Shown here piece after piece: positions 57,089 to 64,000 of a stretch of DNA of 64,000 nt; the stretch's first letter is position 1; each line of letters opens with the position of its first letter. The notes beneath the pieces were generated by a model that worked only from the letters and a program-made list of their open reading frames with translations, did no database searches and was not told the DNA's origin. Where the stretch lies: the NCBI RefSeq assembly GCF_008326345.1, contig NZ_BJEN01000001.1:62001-126000 (forward strand), written 5' to 3'. The DNA comes from Cutibacterium modestum (GTDB taxonomy: Bacteria > Actinomycetota > Actinomycetes > Propionibacteriales > Propionibacteriaceae). The position numbers and the translations under genes are program-made.

Positions 57089-58150
57089 GTGGATATGGGA
57101 AACAAAAATATATTGAAAACAGTTCTCAATGGCGAGGTTCCGTATCGTACTCCTGTAGGATTCTGGTGGTATTATTTGGATCCTCTTGCTGAAAATTCCC
57201 CGCAGGGTGATCCTTTGGCGCCTTCTCTCTGCTCTGCTAGCACAATGACACCTGATCTGTTTTGGGGATATCAGAGTGAAGAAGCTATCCAAATGAGTAT
57301 ACGTGGACACAAAAACGATTTTTTGGCGTGGCAACCTGATTTTGTGAAAATTATGTCAGATGGGTTCTTTAGTCATCCATCCATATTAGGATTAGAGTTT
57401 TCTGATGCGTCCGATCTTGATAAAATAAAATCTGTTGGCTCTAGTCATGAGTGGATGCAAAAGCAAGTTGACTTCGTTGGAGAGTTAACGGAATTCTATA
57501 ACGGGGAGGTTATGTCCTTTTATAACATATTCTCTCCAATTCAACAAATTAGAATATATAGAATATTCCAAGAGGGATGCTCATATTTTCAATCGCTTGC
57601 TAGTGGAGGATAGGGAGCGACTTGCCAAAGCGGCAGAAATTGTTGCCAGTGATACAATTGAGCTAGTTGATAGGCTCAAAAAAGACCACGGTTGACGGAA
57701 TTTATTATTCTGTGCAGTCGGCGCAGCCAGTGGAATGCGATCGGTATTATCACGATAGCTACAAAGCCTAGTGATTTACGTGTTCTTGACAGGTGCAACG
57801 AGCTGTGGCGTCACAATATCTTGCATGTGTGCGGTTATGAGCATTATAGGAATGATCTCCCCTATTATGCGCAATATCCAGCGAGCGTTTATAACTGGGC
57901 TGTGCATACGGAGGGAGTTTCCTTGCGAGAGGGGAAGGGAATTTTTGACGGAGTCATCCTTGGGGGATTTGATAATAATCCAGGCTCTGTCCTCGACAGA
58001 GGATCTACTAGCGAGGTTATTTCGGCAACACGAGAAATTATTGAATCGGTAGGCCGGAAGCGGTTGATCCTTGGAGCTGATTGTACTATTCCTCGTAGTG
58101 TTAGTTTGGATCGTCTTGAGCTTATTCGTAGGGTGGCGGCTGAGTCGTAA
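57089..58150 (+). pseudogene. Uroporphyrinogen-decarboxylase-superfamily protein, AT-rich, frameshifted
   Basis: N-terminal part (57089-57613): NILKTVLNGEVPYRTPVGFWWYYL, GHKNDFLAWQPDFVKIMSDGFFSHPS, a URO-D opening. It breaks near 57590-57613; the next frame continues EDRERLAKAAEIVASDTIELVDRLKKD, another carries DGIYYSVQSAQPVECDRYYHDSY, and the first frame returns with PSDLRVLDRCNELWRHNILHVCGYEH, WAVHTEGVSLREGKGIFDGVILGGFDNN and RLILGADCTIPRSVSLDRL to 58150. The joined product would be about 350 residues of the COG0407 superfamily (HemE or corrinoid methyltransferase MtaA-like). Base composition is far richer in A+T than neighbours, and codon use matches no flanking gene, so it came from a low-GC donor and then died. 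The hairpin at 58174-58204 looks like its terminator. Confidence 0.75.
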
Positions 58151-58173
58151 TCGGAACGGATCCATACAAGGAG

Positions 58174-58204
58174 TGCCGCGATCCTTGTGCCCAGATTCGC
58201 GGCA
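58174..58204 (+). terminator. Terminator after the AT-rich pseudogene
   Basis: TGCCGCGA pairs with TCGCGGCA across a 15-base loop, extended by GGA/TTCC, followed by TTCCTTTG. It lies 24 bases after the pseudogene stop. Confidence 0.6.
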
Positions 58205-58927
58205 TTCCTTTGAGTCTTATGTTACAGTGTGCCTGGCCGAGCTGCTAGCGTTATCTGATTTTAGTCTCAGTCTTTCCGCGTTGTGGCATCAATGAGCTTC
58301 ATTCTCGCAAGAGTGTTCAGTGATATTTATCCACCTGAGTCCCTTCGGTGTCAGCTATCCACAATAGCTAGAGCGGATGCTGCTACTCTGATACTATATG
58401 TATTTAGGAGCAATTGAAGGAATGGTGTCACTAGATCTCGAGGACAGCAACGATGTGCTCCTGATTTAAAACCATGTCGTTCGGTGGTGTTGAGAGGTAA
58501 ATTGCCAGTAGTTATAGAGGGTATCTATATTTTACCCGGCGCATCATTATCGGTGAAGGCAAGATGTGAATATTTTCTGTCAACCCGGAAATGAGGTACT
58601 TTGAGGACTTGTTCGATAGCATCCTTGCTAAACCCAGTACTCCACCCCTTATGGAGGGATTTTTATTAGTACCGCCAATGTAGCTATGACGTAACTATGA
58701 TAGTGAATCTTTATTATATTTTCATTGAAAATGAGATTATTTTAAGTGAAAAAGTTTCGCTGAGATTCCCATCAAACTTATGAAATGGACCGAGAAGAAT
58801 CTCGGGTATAGTGTTATGGGCACCCTTGTTGACTTTAGGTAACGGTGCTGGACAGTCCTTATAGGAAGGAAGAAATGGGCACGATCCATGGCTGCACCTC
58901 ACAGGTGCGAGATCACGGCGTCGAGGC
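58205..58927. other. AT-rich spacer without genes
   Basis: About 720 bases with low GC and no supported gene; only short overlapping frames. It probably belongs to the same foreign AT-rich segment as the URO-D-like pseudogene and is cut off on the right by the IS256-type element. Confidence 0.4.
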
Positions 58928-58949
58928 GAGTCCCTCGTAGTGGTGAGCC
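58928..58949 (+). repeat. Left terminal inverted repeat of the IS256-type element
   Basis: GTCCC...TGGTG core, complementary to 60124-60145 at 16 of 22 positions. It lies about 80 bases before the transposase start. Confidence 0.65.
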
Positions 58950-59030
58950 GTGGTGGCTGGCGTTGGGCGGCAAGACGGTCGCTGGGTGATCCTCGAGTCC
59001 ACCTTTCGTAGTACCCTCGAAGGAGTCATC

Positions 59031-60099
59031 ATGATGACTGTTCCATGCATCGTTGATCTCGCTGGCGTTTTTGGTGATGCTCACTGAGGCATTCCCGGAT
59101 ATGATGCGCAGCTTGCTGCGGACCATGCTTAACGCCCTGCTGTCCGTCGATGCGGTGACCGGCGCTGAATACAGCCAGCCCTGCCGCGTCGCCTGGCGCA
59201 ATGTACCGCTACCGTACCCTGGATACCCGCGTCGGCACCATCGGCCTGGCCATCCCTAAACTGCGCACGGCAGCTACTATCCCGGACTGGCGGCTTGAAC
59301 GCGGCAAGCGCGCCGAATCTGCCCTGATCACCGTGGTCGCAGACTTGCTACCCCGCCGGCGTGTCCACTCGCCGCATGGACAAGCTCGTCAAGGCCCTGG
59401 ACGTCGACTGGCTGTCGAAGTCCTAGGTCAGCTGCATGGCCAGCGAGCTGGACGAGCATGTCGACTAGTTCCGCCGCCCGTTGACTGAGGCTGGGCCGTT
59501 CACCTTCCTGTCTGCCGACGCGCCGACGATGAAGGTCTGCGAGGGCGGACGCATGGTCAACACCGTCGTCATGCTCACGGTCGGCGTCAACGCGGATGGC
59601 CACCGCGGAGTCCTTAGCCTGGCACTCACTACTCGGTGAGCCCGATGGCTATCACCCCGAAAGGTCTGTGCCCAACGGTCAAGGCCATGCTCCACTCGGT
59701 ACGACCAGCTCAACGCGGCCAGTGTCTAGGCTCTGTTCGCTCGGCTGTTGGACTACACCGCCGACAACGCTGCCTGAGGCCAGCGAACACTTCGATGCCG
59801 CGAGGGCAGACATCCTCGCGTCCATCCAATTTCCGGCCGGCGTCTGGCAGCAGGTCTGGTCGAACAACCTCACCGGATGGCTGAACCGAAAGATCCGTCG
59901 TCGCACCGATTCGGTCGGGATCTTCCCGAACCGGGACGCGATCGTCCGCTTCATCAGCGCTGTCCTGACCGAGCAGACTGACGAATGGGCCGAAGAATGC
60001 CGCTACCTCGGCCTCGAAATCCTCGCCAAGAGCCGCCTAAGCCCTACCGCTAACCGCTACGAACACGAGGAAACCCAGATGCCAGCCCTCACCAACTAG
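59031..60099 (+). pseudogene. IS256-family transposase, multiply broken
   Basis: From ATG 59031, the reading passes through at least five stops or frameshifts and one internal deletion around 59620-59690; only the last 90 codons (about 59800-60099) are continuous. Key residues: the first Asp region (AGPFTFLSADAPTMKV) is present and changed (ADAP for ADAL), the second Asp block is deleted, and the C-terminal WSNNLTGWLNRKIRRRTDS shows WSNNPTERLNREIRRRTDS mutated at three places, including the Glu (E) of the DDE triad region. Not a functional transposase. Confidence 0.8.
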
Positions 60100-60123
60100 C
60101 CCCACTACACTGGATTACGAACG

Positions 60124-60145
60124 GGTACACCACGCCGCGGGACTT
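60124..60145 (-). repeat. Right terminal inverted repeat of the IS256-type element
   Basis: ACACCACGCCGCGGGACTT core, 25 bases after the transposase stop, as expected for IS256-family elements. I see no clear target-site duplication. Confidence 0.65.
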
Positions 60146-60484
60146 AGTCGTTCACAGCCCAAATCGACACAATCCCTCACCTTCCGACTAGACGAACCGG
60201 ATTTCTTATCCAGTCGAGCTTCACTGGGTTGAATACATCGGAGGTTAAAGCTCAAGATTTTGACGACTGCTGGTTAGGGGTCTGCCACCGGCCTAAAGAG
60301 GGTACAAAATGCTCCTTTGAGCTGGCCATTGGACTATCTGAGGTGTCGTGTTGGGGAGATGCGATCCATTCGTGACCATCTGGAACCATACGTAAAAATT
60401 TTGTTAAGGACGCAAAGTGCGTCAAGCACAAACTAATCTATAAATATCGTTGCGGTCATAAAGAATTTTTGCTGCACTTAACGC
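60146..60484. other. Spacer between the IS remnant and the tRNA region
   Basis: About 340 bases without a gene. GACGCA-aag-TGCGTC (60409-60423) forms a small palindrome 62 bases before the following short frame and may be a regulatory or terminator-like hairpin. Confidence 0.35.
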
Positions 60485-60736
60485 ATGGCCAAGGCTTATG
60501 AAGAGCTTTGTGAGCGAGGCGTACTCTCCTATACGGCAGACGAGGCCGAGGGGATCACTGTGAACTCACTCATGTTCCGAAAGAGGCTCACTCGGGTGGA
60601 GCTGGGCAGGCTCTGGGGCCTACTCCAGCGGCTGTCGAAAGCAGGCTGCACGGGGAGAATTGGTGGTCCCCCGACGACCTGTTTTGTTGCCGAGTTCCCT
60701 GGCGTGGGGTTGACCCCCTGCTGCCTGCATAAGTGA
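60485..60736 (+). CDS. Small protein, unidentified, possibly truncated
   Basis: 83 codons from ATG 60485: MAKAYEELCERGVLSYTADEAEGI then NSLMFRKRLTRVELGRLWGLLQRLSK, followed by a tail of different character (GGPPTTCFVAEFPGVGLTPCC). The first 60 residues look like a real helical protein; the tail reads like run-on into non-coding sequence, so the gene may have lost its true end. No ribosome-binding site is evident. No family recognised. Confidence 0.35.
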   Translation: MAKAYEELCERGVLSYTADEAEGITVNSLMFRKRLTRVELGRLWGLLQRLSKAGCTGRIGGPPTTCFVAEFPGVGLTPCCLHK

Positions 60737-60738
60737 AA

Positions 60739-60766
60739 CCCCCGCCAGCTCTAAAGCTGACGGGGA
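60739..60766 (-). terminator. Terminator of the initiator tRNA gene
   Basis: On the minus strand CCCGTCAGCT-ttag-AGCTGGCGGG, followed by GGTTTCAC, starting about five bases after the tRNA 3' end. Nine of ten base pairs are Watson-Crick, the tenth A-G mismatched. Confidence 0.7.
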
Positions 60767-60768
60767 AC

Positions 60769-60845
<77 letters not shown>

Positions 60846-60857
60846 TCGGCTTGCCTT

Positions 60858-60886
60858 ACTATACAGATTGCACTGATGCGATACAA
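60858..60886 (-). promoter_or_regulatory. Promoter of the initiator tRNA gene
   Basis: On the minus strand TTGTAT (60886-60881), 17 bases, TATAGT (60863-60858), then 12 bases to the tRNA 5' end. Four of six and five of six matches to the sigma-A consensus, with ideal spacing. Confidence 0.72.
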
Positions 60887-61028
60887 ATCAGGTCCGGGAA
60901 GCCCTATAACCTGGTAGGTACTCGTTCCCAAACGCCTGACCACACTGGTCTCAAGAAGGTCACCCAGAGCGCACAGAGGTCTATGCTCACCGACGGGGTG
61001 CCGAGCCCGAAAGGAGCATGACTAGACG

Positions 61029-62516
61029 ATGCGAGACCAGCTGAAAGCTGCAGGCTTAGCCGTTGCGGTAGCCTTATCGGCCACAGGAGTCGCCGGTTGC
61101 CAGGCGACTAACGAAAATGTACTTACCATCGGTGCCACGGCAGCCCCTCCTACCCTCGACCTAGTGTCCAACGCGGCTGCGGCTATTCCGCAGGTTCTGC
61201 TCTATAACGTTTATGAGACTCTCATCCGGGTTGACGATTCGGGCAAGCTTGTTGGGTTACTGGCGAAGTCGTGGACACTCTCTGATGATGGCCTCCAACT
61301 GACCTTTCACCTCGACCCTAACGCACGATTTGCATTCGGCGCCCGGGTGACGTCAGCTACCGTCAAGGCTTCTCTTGAGCGCATGAGGGGAAAGTCGGCG
61401 AGCCCGGTGAACCAGGCGAATCTGTCTGCGATCAAGGCTATTCGTACCCCAGATGACTCCACCGTTGTCCTCCACCTGTCGAACCACGATAATTTTCTAC
61501 TCTTTAACCTGGCCAGCACGTCGGGGGTCGTCATCGATCCGGCGACGAAGGATCTGGCTACCCGACCGCAAGGGTCCGGGCCCTTTGTCGTCAGTGAATT
61601 CACCCCTGGACATTCGGTGACCTTGTCTCCGTCGCCGCACCCTTGGCATGAGGGAAATCGGCCCACCGTCCGCTTCGCGTACTATTCCGACCCGACATCC
61701 CAGACGGCAGCCCTGCTGTCGGGAGACCTCGATGTGGTCTCCGACATGACGACCCCACAGGCCTTGTCTCGGTTTATCGGTAACCCGGACTACCGGGTGT
61801 TGCGCGGGACCACTAACGGCGAGGTGGTCCTCGGAATGAACAATGCGTCGAAGGCTCTCTCAGACCGGCGGGTGCGTCAGGCGATTCTTATGGCAATCGA
61901 CCGTAAGGGCCTGCTTGACGTCGTCTGGAATGGGCAGGGCACCCTCATCGGATCGATGGTCCCTCCTACTGACCCCTGGTACACCGACCTGTCTCACACG
62001 TGGCCTTATGACCCGGCCCGAGCGCGCAAGTTACTCGCTGACGCCGGATACAGCAATGGTCTCACGCTCAGGCTCCGTACCGCCGCATTGCCCTATGCGA
62101 CGGCAGCATCCAGAGTAGTGGCTTCTGAACTGGCCCGGGTTGGTATCAACGTCGTCACTGACGAGTTGGAATTTCCCGCGCGCTGGCTCGACGTTGTCTA
62201 TACGCATGCCGACTACGACTTAACTATTGTCGCCCATGTGGAGGCTCGCGACATTGTTAACTGGGCCAATCCGGATTACTACTGGCGCTACCGTAATAAG
62301 GAATTTAACCGTCTCATCGAGTCGGCGCGCACTGGTCCGGCTGAGCGCACAAACGAAACTATGATGCAGGCCAGCCGGATCCTGGCCACCGACGCAGCGG
62401 GTGGGTTCTTGTTCCTCATGCCGAAGATCACCATCAGTAGGGTCGGCGTCACCGGTCTGCAACGCAACTCGACGTCAATGAGTTTCGATCTGACCAAGGT
62501 GAGGAGGTCGAAGTGA
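61029..62516 (+). CDS. Peptide ABC transporter substrate-binding lipoprotein (SBP family 5)
   Basis: A 495-residue extracytoplasmic solute-binding protein of the DppA/OppA family. The signal peptide ends in a lipobox, VAGC with Cys at about residue 24. The mature part shows LTIGATAAPPTLDLVSN, YNVYETLIRVDDSGKLVGLLAKSW, LTFHLDPNARFAFGARVTSATVK, SDRRVRQAILMAIDRKGL and the late WANPDYYWRYRNKEFNRLIESART. Ligand could be oligopeptides, dipeptides or nickel; not decidable from sequence. GAAAGGAG is upstream of ATG 61029 at a long 12-base spacing. It overlaps the next gene as GTGA and starts an operon with two permeases. Confidence 0.92.
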   Translation: MRDQLKAAGLAVAVALSATGVAGCQATNENVLTIGATAAPPTLDLVSNAAAAIPQVLLYNVYETLIRVDDSGKLVGLLAKSWTLSDDGLQLTFHLDPNARFAFGARVTSATVKASLERMRGKSASPVNQANLSAIKAIRTPDDSTVVLHLSNHDNFLLFNLASTSGVVIDPATKDLATRPQGSGPFVVSEFTPGHSVTLSPSPHPWHEGNRPTVRFAYYSDPTSQTAALLSGDLDVVSDMTTPQALSRFIGNPDYRVLRGTTNGEVVLGMNNASKALSDRRVRQAILMAIDRKGLLDVVWNGQGTLIGSMVPPTDPWYTDLSHTWPYDPARARKLLADAGYSNGLTLRLRTAALPYATAASRVVASELARVGINVVTDELEFPARWLDVVYTHADYDLTIVAHVEARDIVNWANPDYYWRYRNKEFNRLIESARTGPAERTNETMMQASRILATDAAGGFLFLMPKITISRVGVTGLQRNSTSMSFDLTKVRRSK

Positions 62517-63490
62517 CTCTCCTCAAACGTGTCCTGTTGCCCCTGGGAGAGTTGCTGGCGTGGCTGGTCGTCGCTTCCCTCGTAGTCTTTGCGCTACTCA
62601 GCTTGCTCCCTGGGGATGTCGCTCAGGTCATACTTGGCGCTAATGCCGATCCAAAGGCGGCTGCTGTGGTGCGTTCACGTCTCGGGCTCGATCTTCCTTG
62701 GCCTCAGCGCTACTGGGATTGGATTAGCGCCCTCGTAAGGGGTGACCTTGGTACCTCAATCGTCTCGGCCGAACCCATTGGCCCGCAGATTGCTTCTCGT
62801 CTTGCCGTGACGGGTTGGTTGGTTGGGTTGTCCCTGGCGCTCGCTCTGCTGGTCTGCTTACCGGTGGGAGCGTACGCCGCGGTGCATCGTCGGGAAGGTC
62901 GTGGTTTTGTGGCCTCGGCGCTGTCTCAGGTTTTGATGAGTATTCCTGCCTTCTTAGCTGGCATCCTGCTCATCTTGCTGTTTTCGGTAACTCTCGGTTG
63001 GTTGCCGGCTGGCGGCTACGTTCCTTTGCATGCGGACGTAGGTGAGTGGGCAGTCCACCTCGTCTTGCCTGTCTTGTCACTTTCAATCGTTCAGGCGGCC
63101 CTCATGACGCGGTATGTCCGTAGTGCTTTCATTGATGTGCTGGCTGACGATTACTTGCGCACCGCGCGGGCGGCCGGGTGGCGGCTGTGGCCAGCTTTGC
63201 ACCGTCACGGGCTGCGCAATGCTTCGATCAGTCTGGCTACCGTACTCGGGCTTCAGGCCAGCGCGATGCTCGTCGGTGCCATCGTCGTGGAGGAAGTGTT
63301 TGTCATTCCCGGTCTCGGCTCGTATCTTCTCGACGCGGTTAGCACCCGTGACTTGCTTGTCGTCAGCGATGTCGTCATGGTCATCGTGGCCATTGTGTTG
63401 GTCATCTCTTATCTCACAGACCTTATCGTCGTCATCCTTGATCCGCGCCTACGAACAACTGTCCGCGTTGCTCAGGAGGAACAGTCATGA
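62513..63490 (+). CDS. Peptide ABC transporter permease, DppB/OppB type
   Basis: 325 residues, six predicted membrane helices. LRKRVL-type start LLKRVLLPLGELLAWLVVASLVVFALLSLLPGD, the N-terminal LGLDLPWPQRYWDWISALVRGDLGTSI characteristic of DppB-like permeases, and the cytoplasmic EAA loop YLRTARAAGWRLWPALHRHGLRNA that docks onto the ATPase, then VVEEVFVIPGLGSYLLDAV. The GTG start overlaps the binding-protein stop; the stop overlaps the next permease (ATGA). Confidence 0.92.
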   Translation: MTLLKRVLLPLGELLAWLVVASLVVFALLSLLPGDVAQVILGANADPKAAAVVRSRLGLDLPWPQRYWDWISALVRGDLGTSIVSAEPIGPQIASRLAVTGWLVGLSLALALLVCLPVGAYAAVHRREGRGFVASALSQVLMSIPAFLAGILLILLFSVTLGWLPAGGYVPLHADVGEWAVHLVLPVLSLSIVQAALMTRYVRSAFIDVLADDYLRTARAAGWRLWPALHRHGLRNASISLATVLGLQASAMLVGAIVVEEVFVIPGLGSYLLDAVSTRDLLVVSDVVMVIVAIVLVISYLTDLIVVILDPRLRTTVRVAQEEQS

Positions 63491-64000
63491 GGCGAACGGG
63501 TCTGGTCATTGGGTGTGTGCTGGTTGGATTTCTCATCATCGCAGGGGCGGCTTCCGTGATATGGACCCCGCACGACCCCATTCTTGTTGTCCCAACTGAG
63601 CGGCTAATGGGGGCTAGTTGGCAACACTGGCTAGGTACCGACGGATTCGGTTCTGATATCGCCTCGCGGATGCTTGTGGGCGCCCGTACTTGCCTGCTCG
63701 TTGGTGTGGTCTCAGTGCTCATAGCAGCTGGCATCGGTGTGCCGTGGGGGGTTACCTCGGCGATGTTGCCTCGTCCGTGGTCAACAGTCGTTGGTCGAGT
63801 CGCAGACCTCCTCTATGCCTTTCCGGCACTGCTGCTTGCCATCATCCTGGCCGCTGCCGTGGGCGGATCGACGGTGACGGGAATGATTGCAATTGGGGTA
63901 TCGACGGTGCCAGTGTTCGCACGCATTACCAGAATTGCTAGCCGTCAGATCCTCGCGCAGGACTATGTGGTTGCCGCGCGCAGCTCCGGGATGCCGTGGC
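63487..64000 (+). CDS. Peptide ABC transporter permease, DppC/OppC type, 3' partial
   Basis: Starts at the ATG overlapping the previous stop (AGTCATGAGG) and runs off the right window edge. MRRTGLVIGCVLVGFLIIAGAA is the first helix; the conserved WLGTDGFGSDIASRMLVGARTCLLVG segment and LLYAFPALLLAIILAAAVG follow, then the beginning of the EAA loop QDYVVAARSSGMPW, by which the protein would be docked to its ATPase. At least one ATPase gene is expected to the right. Confidence 0.9.
   Translation, partial: MRRTGLVIGCVLVGFLIIAGAASVIWTPHDPILVVPTERLMGASWQHWLGTDGFGSDIASRMLVGARTCLLVGVVSVLIAAGIGVPWGVTSAMLPRPWSTVVGRVADLLYAFPALLLAIILAAAVGGSTVTGMIAIGVSTVPVFARITRIASRQILAQDYVVAARSSGMPW

Larger units (their letters stand above)
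58928..60145 (+). mobile_element. Degraded IS256-type insertion element
   Basis: Terminal inverted repeats survive: GAGTCCCTCGTAGTGGTGAGCC (22 bases at 58928-58949) is complementary at 16 of 22 positions to 60124-60145. Inside, mutator-type transposase is readable in fragments: a start at ATG 59031 after GAAGGAG (MMTVPCIVDLAGVFGDA, then stop), DTRVGTIGLAIPKLR, ERGKRAESALITVVAD, GVSTRRMDKLVKALDVDWLSKS, ELDEHVD-stop-FRRPLTEAGPFTF, GGRMVNTVVMLTVGVNADGHR, TVKAMLHS, and an intact end FDAARADILASIQFPAGVWQQVW...RRRTDSVGIFPNRDAIV...EWAEECRYLGLEILAKSRL. The block between NADGHR and TVKAMLHS, which normally holds the second catalytic Asp (SDAHAGL), is deleted. Length about 1.2 kb against a usual 1.3 kb. 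Confidence 0.82.

Overview
The window looks like a chromosomal segment of a high-GC Gram-positive of the Propionibacteriaceae, most probably Cutibacterium (C. acnes or a close relative). The basis is a secreted CAMP factor, a tmRNA tag ending in ALAA, actinobacterial gene blocks (mtrA-mtrB-lpqB next to hpf-secA; adnA-adnB-nudC...uvrD2; DUF3107/ferritin-like/DEAD helicase; DUF2342-PDZ/Lon-PPA1309 family) and the paralogue count described under the CAMP gene. Species identity is inference, since no database was searched.

Layout. (1) 1-7950 is a decaying accessory region: a type III restriction/helicase-nuclease gene with an in-frame stop, two broken minus-strand genes (an unidentified CxxC protein and DUF3024), a frameshifted DUF4234 membrane protein, a tmRNA-like gene with an intact tag but eroded ends, and a frameshifted ClbS/DfsB-like gene. 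(2) 7954-25700 is core: CAMP factor, YqgE/AlgH, the MtrAB two-component system followed by a wrecked lpqB, ComF, long-form HPF, SecA, an Rv3235-like protein, a DUF6912-like protein, DUF2505, the giant NAD-glutamate dehydrogenase and a PHP phosphoesterase. (3) 25844-32234 carries trpS, an amino-acid permease with a striking 5' hairpin, a DEAD-box helicase, a ferritin-like protein, DUF3107 and a PP2C phosphatase. (4) 32427-50384 is an unusually dense DNA end-processing and recombination block: adnA-adnB-nudC on the plus strand, recC-recB-recD on the minus strand, then uvrD2. Two complete helicase-nuclease systems, AdnAB and RecBCD, therefore sit side by side. (5) 50327-55825 holds a ThiF/TOMM-like protein with a cysteine-pair repeat upstream, a YgjP-type metallopeptidase, a DUF2342 protein lacking its usual histidines, a PDZ/Lon-type membrane protease, a PPA1309-family protein and a universal stress protein. 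(6) 56060-60480 is an element graveyard: an ISL3-type transposase remnant, an AT-rich uroporphyrinogen-decarboxylase-like pseudogene and a degraded IS256-type element with both inverted repeats still visible. (7) 60769-64000 has an initiator tRNA with promoter and terminator on the minus strand, then a peptide ABC importer operon (binding protein, two permeases) that runs off the right edge.

How it works together: the core genes cover cell-envelope sensing (MtrAB), secretion (SecA), ribosome hibernation (HPF), glutamate catabolism (GDH) and double-strand-break processing (AdnAB/RecBCD/UvrD2). The accessory parts are mostly dead. Repeated Trp-to-stop changes and single-base frameshifts point to ongoing gene decay rather than recent acquisition. 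I found no CRISPR array, prophage or convincing undescribed defence system. The best candidates for something new are the tmRNA-like locus, the CCP heptad repeat upstream of the ThiF-like gene, the permease 5' hairpin, and the AdnAB+RecBCD arrangement.
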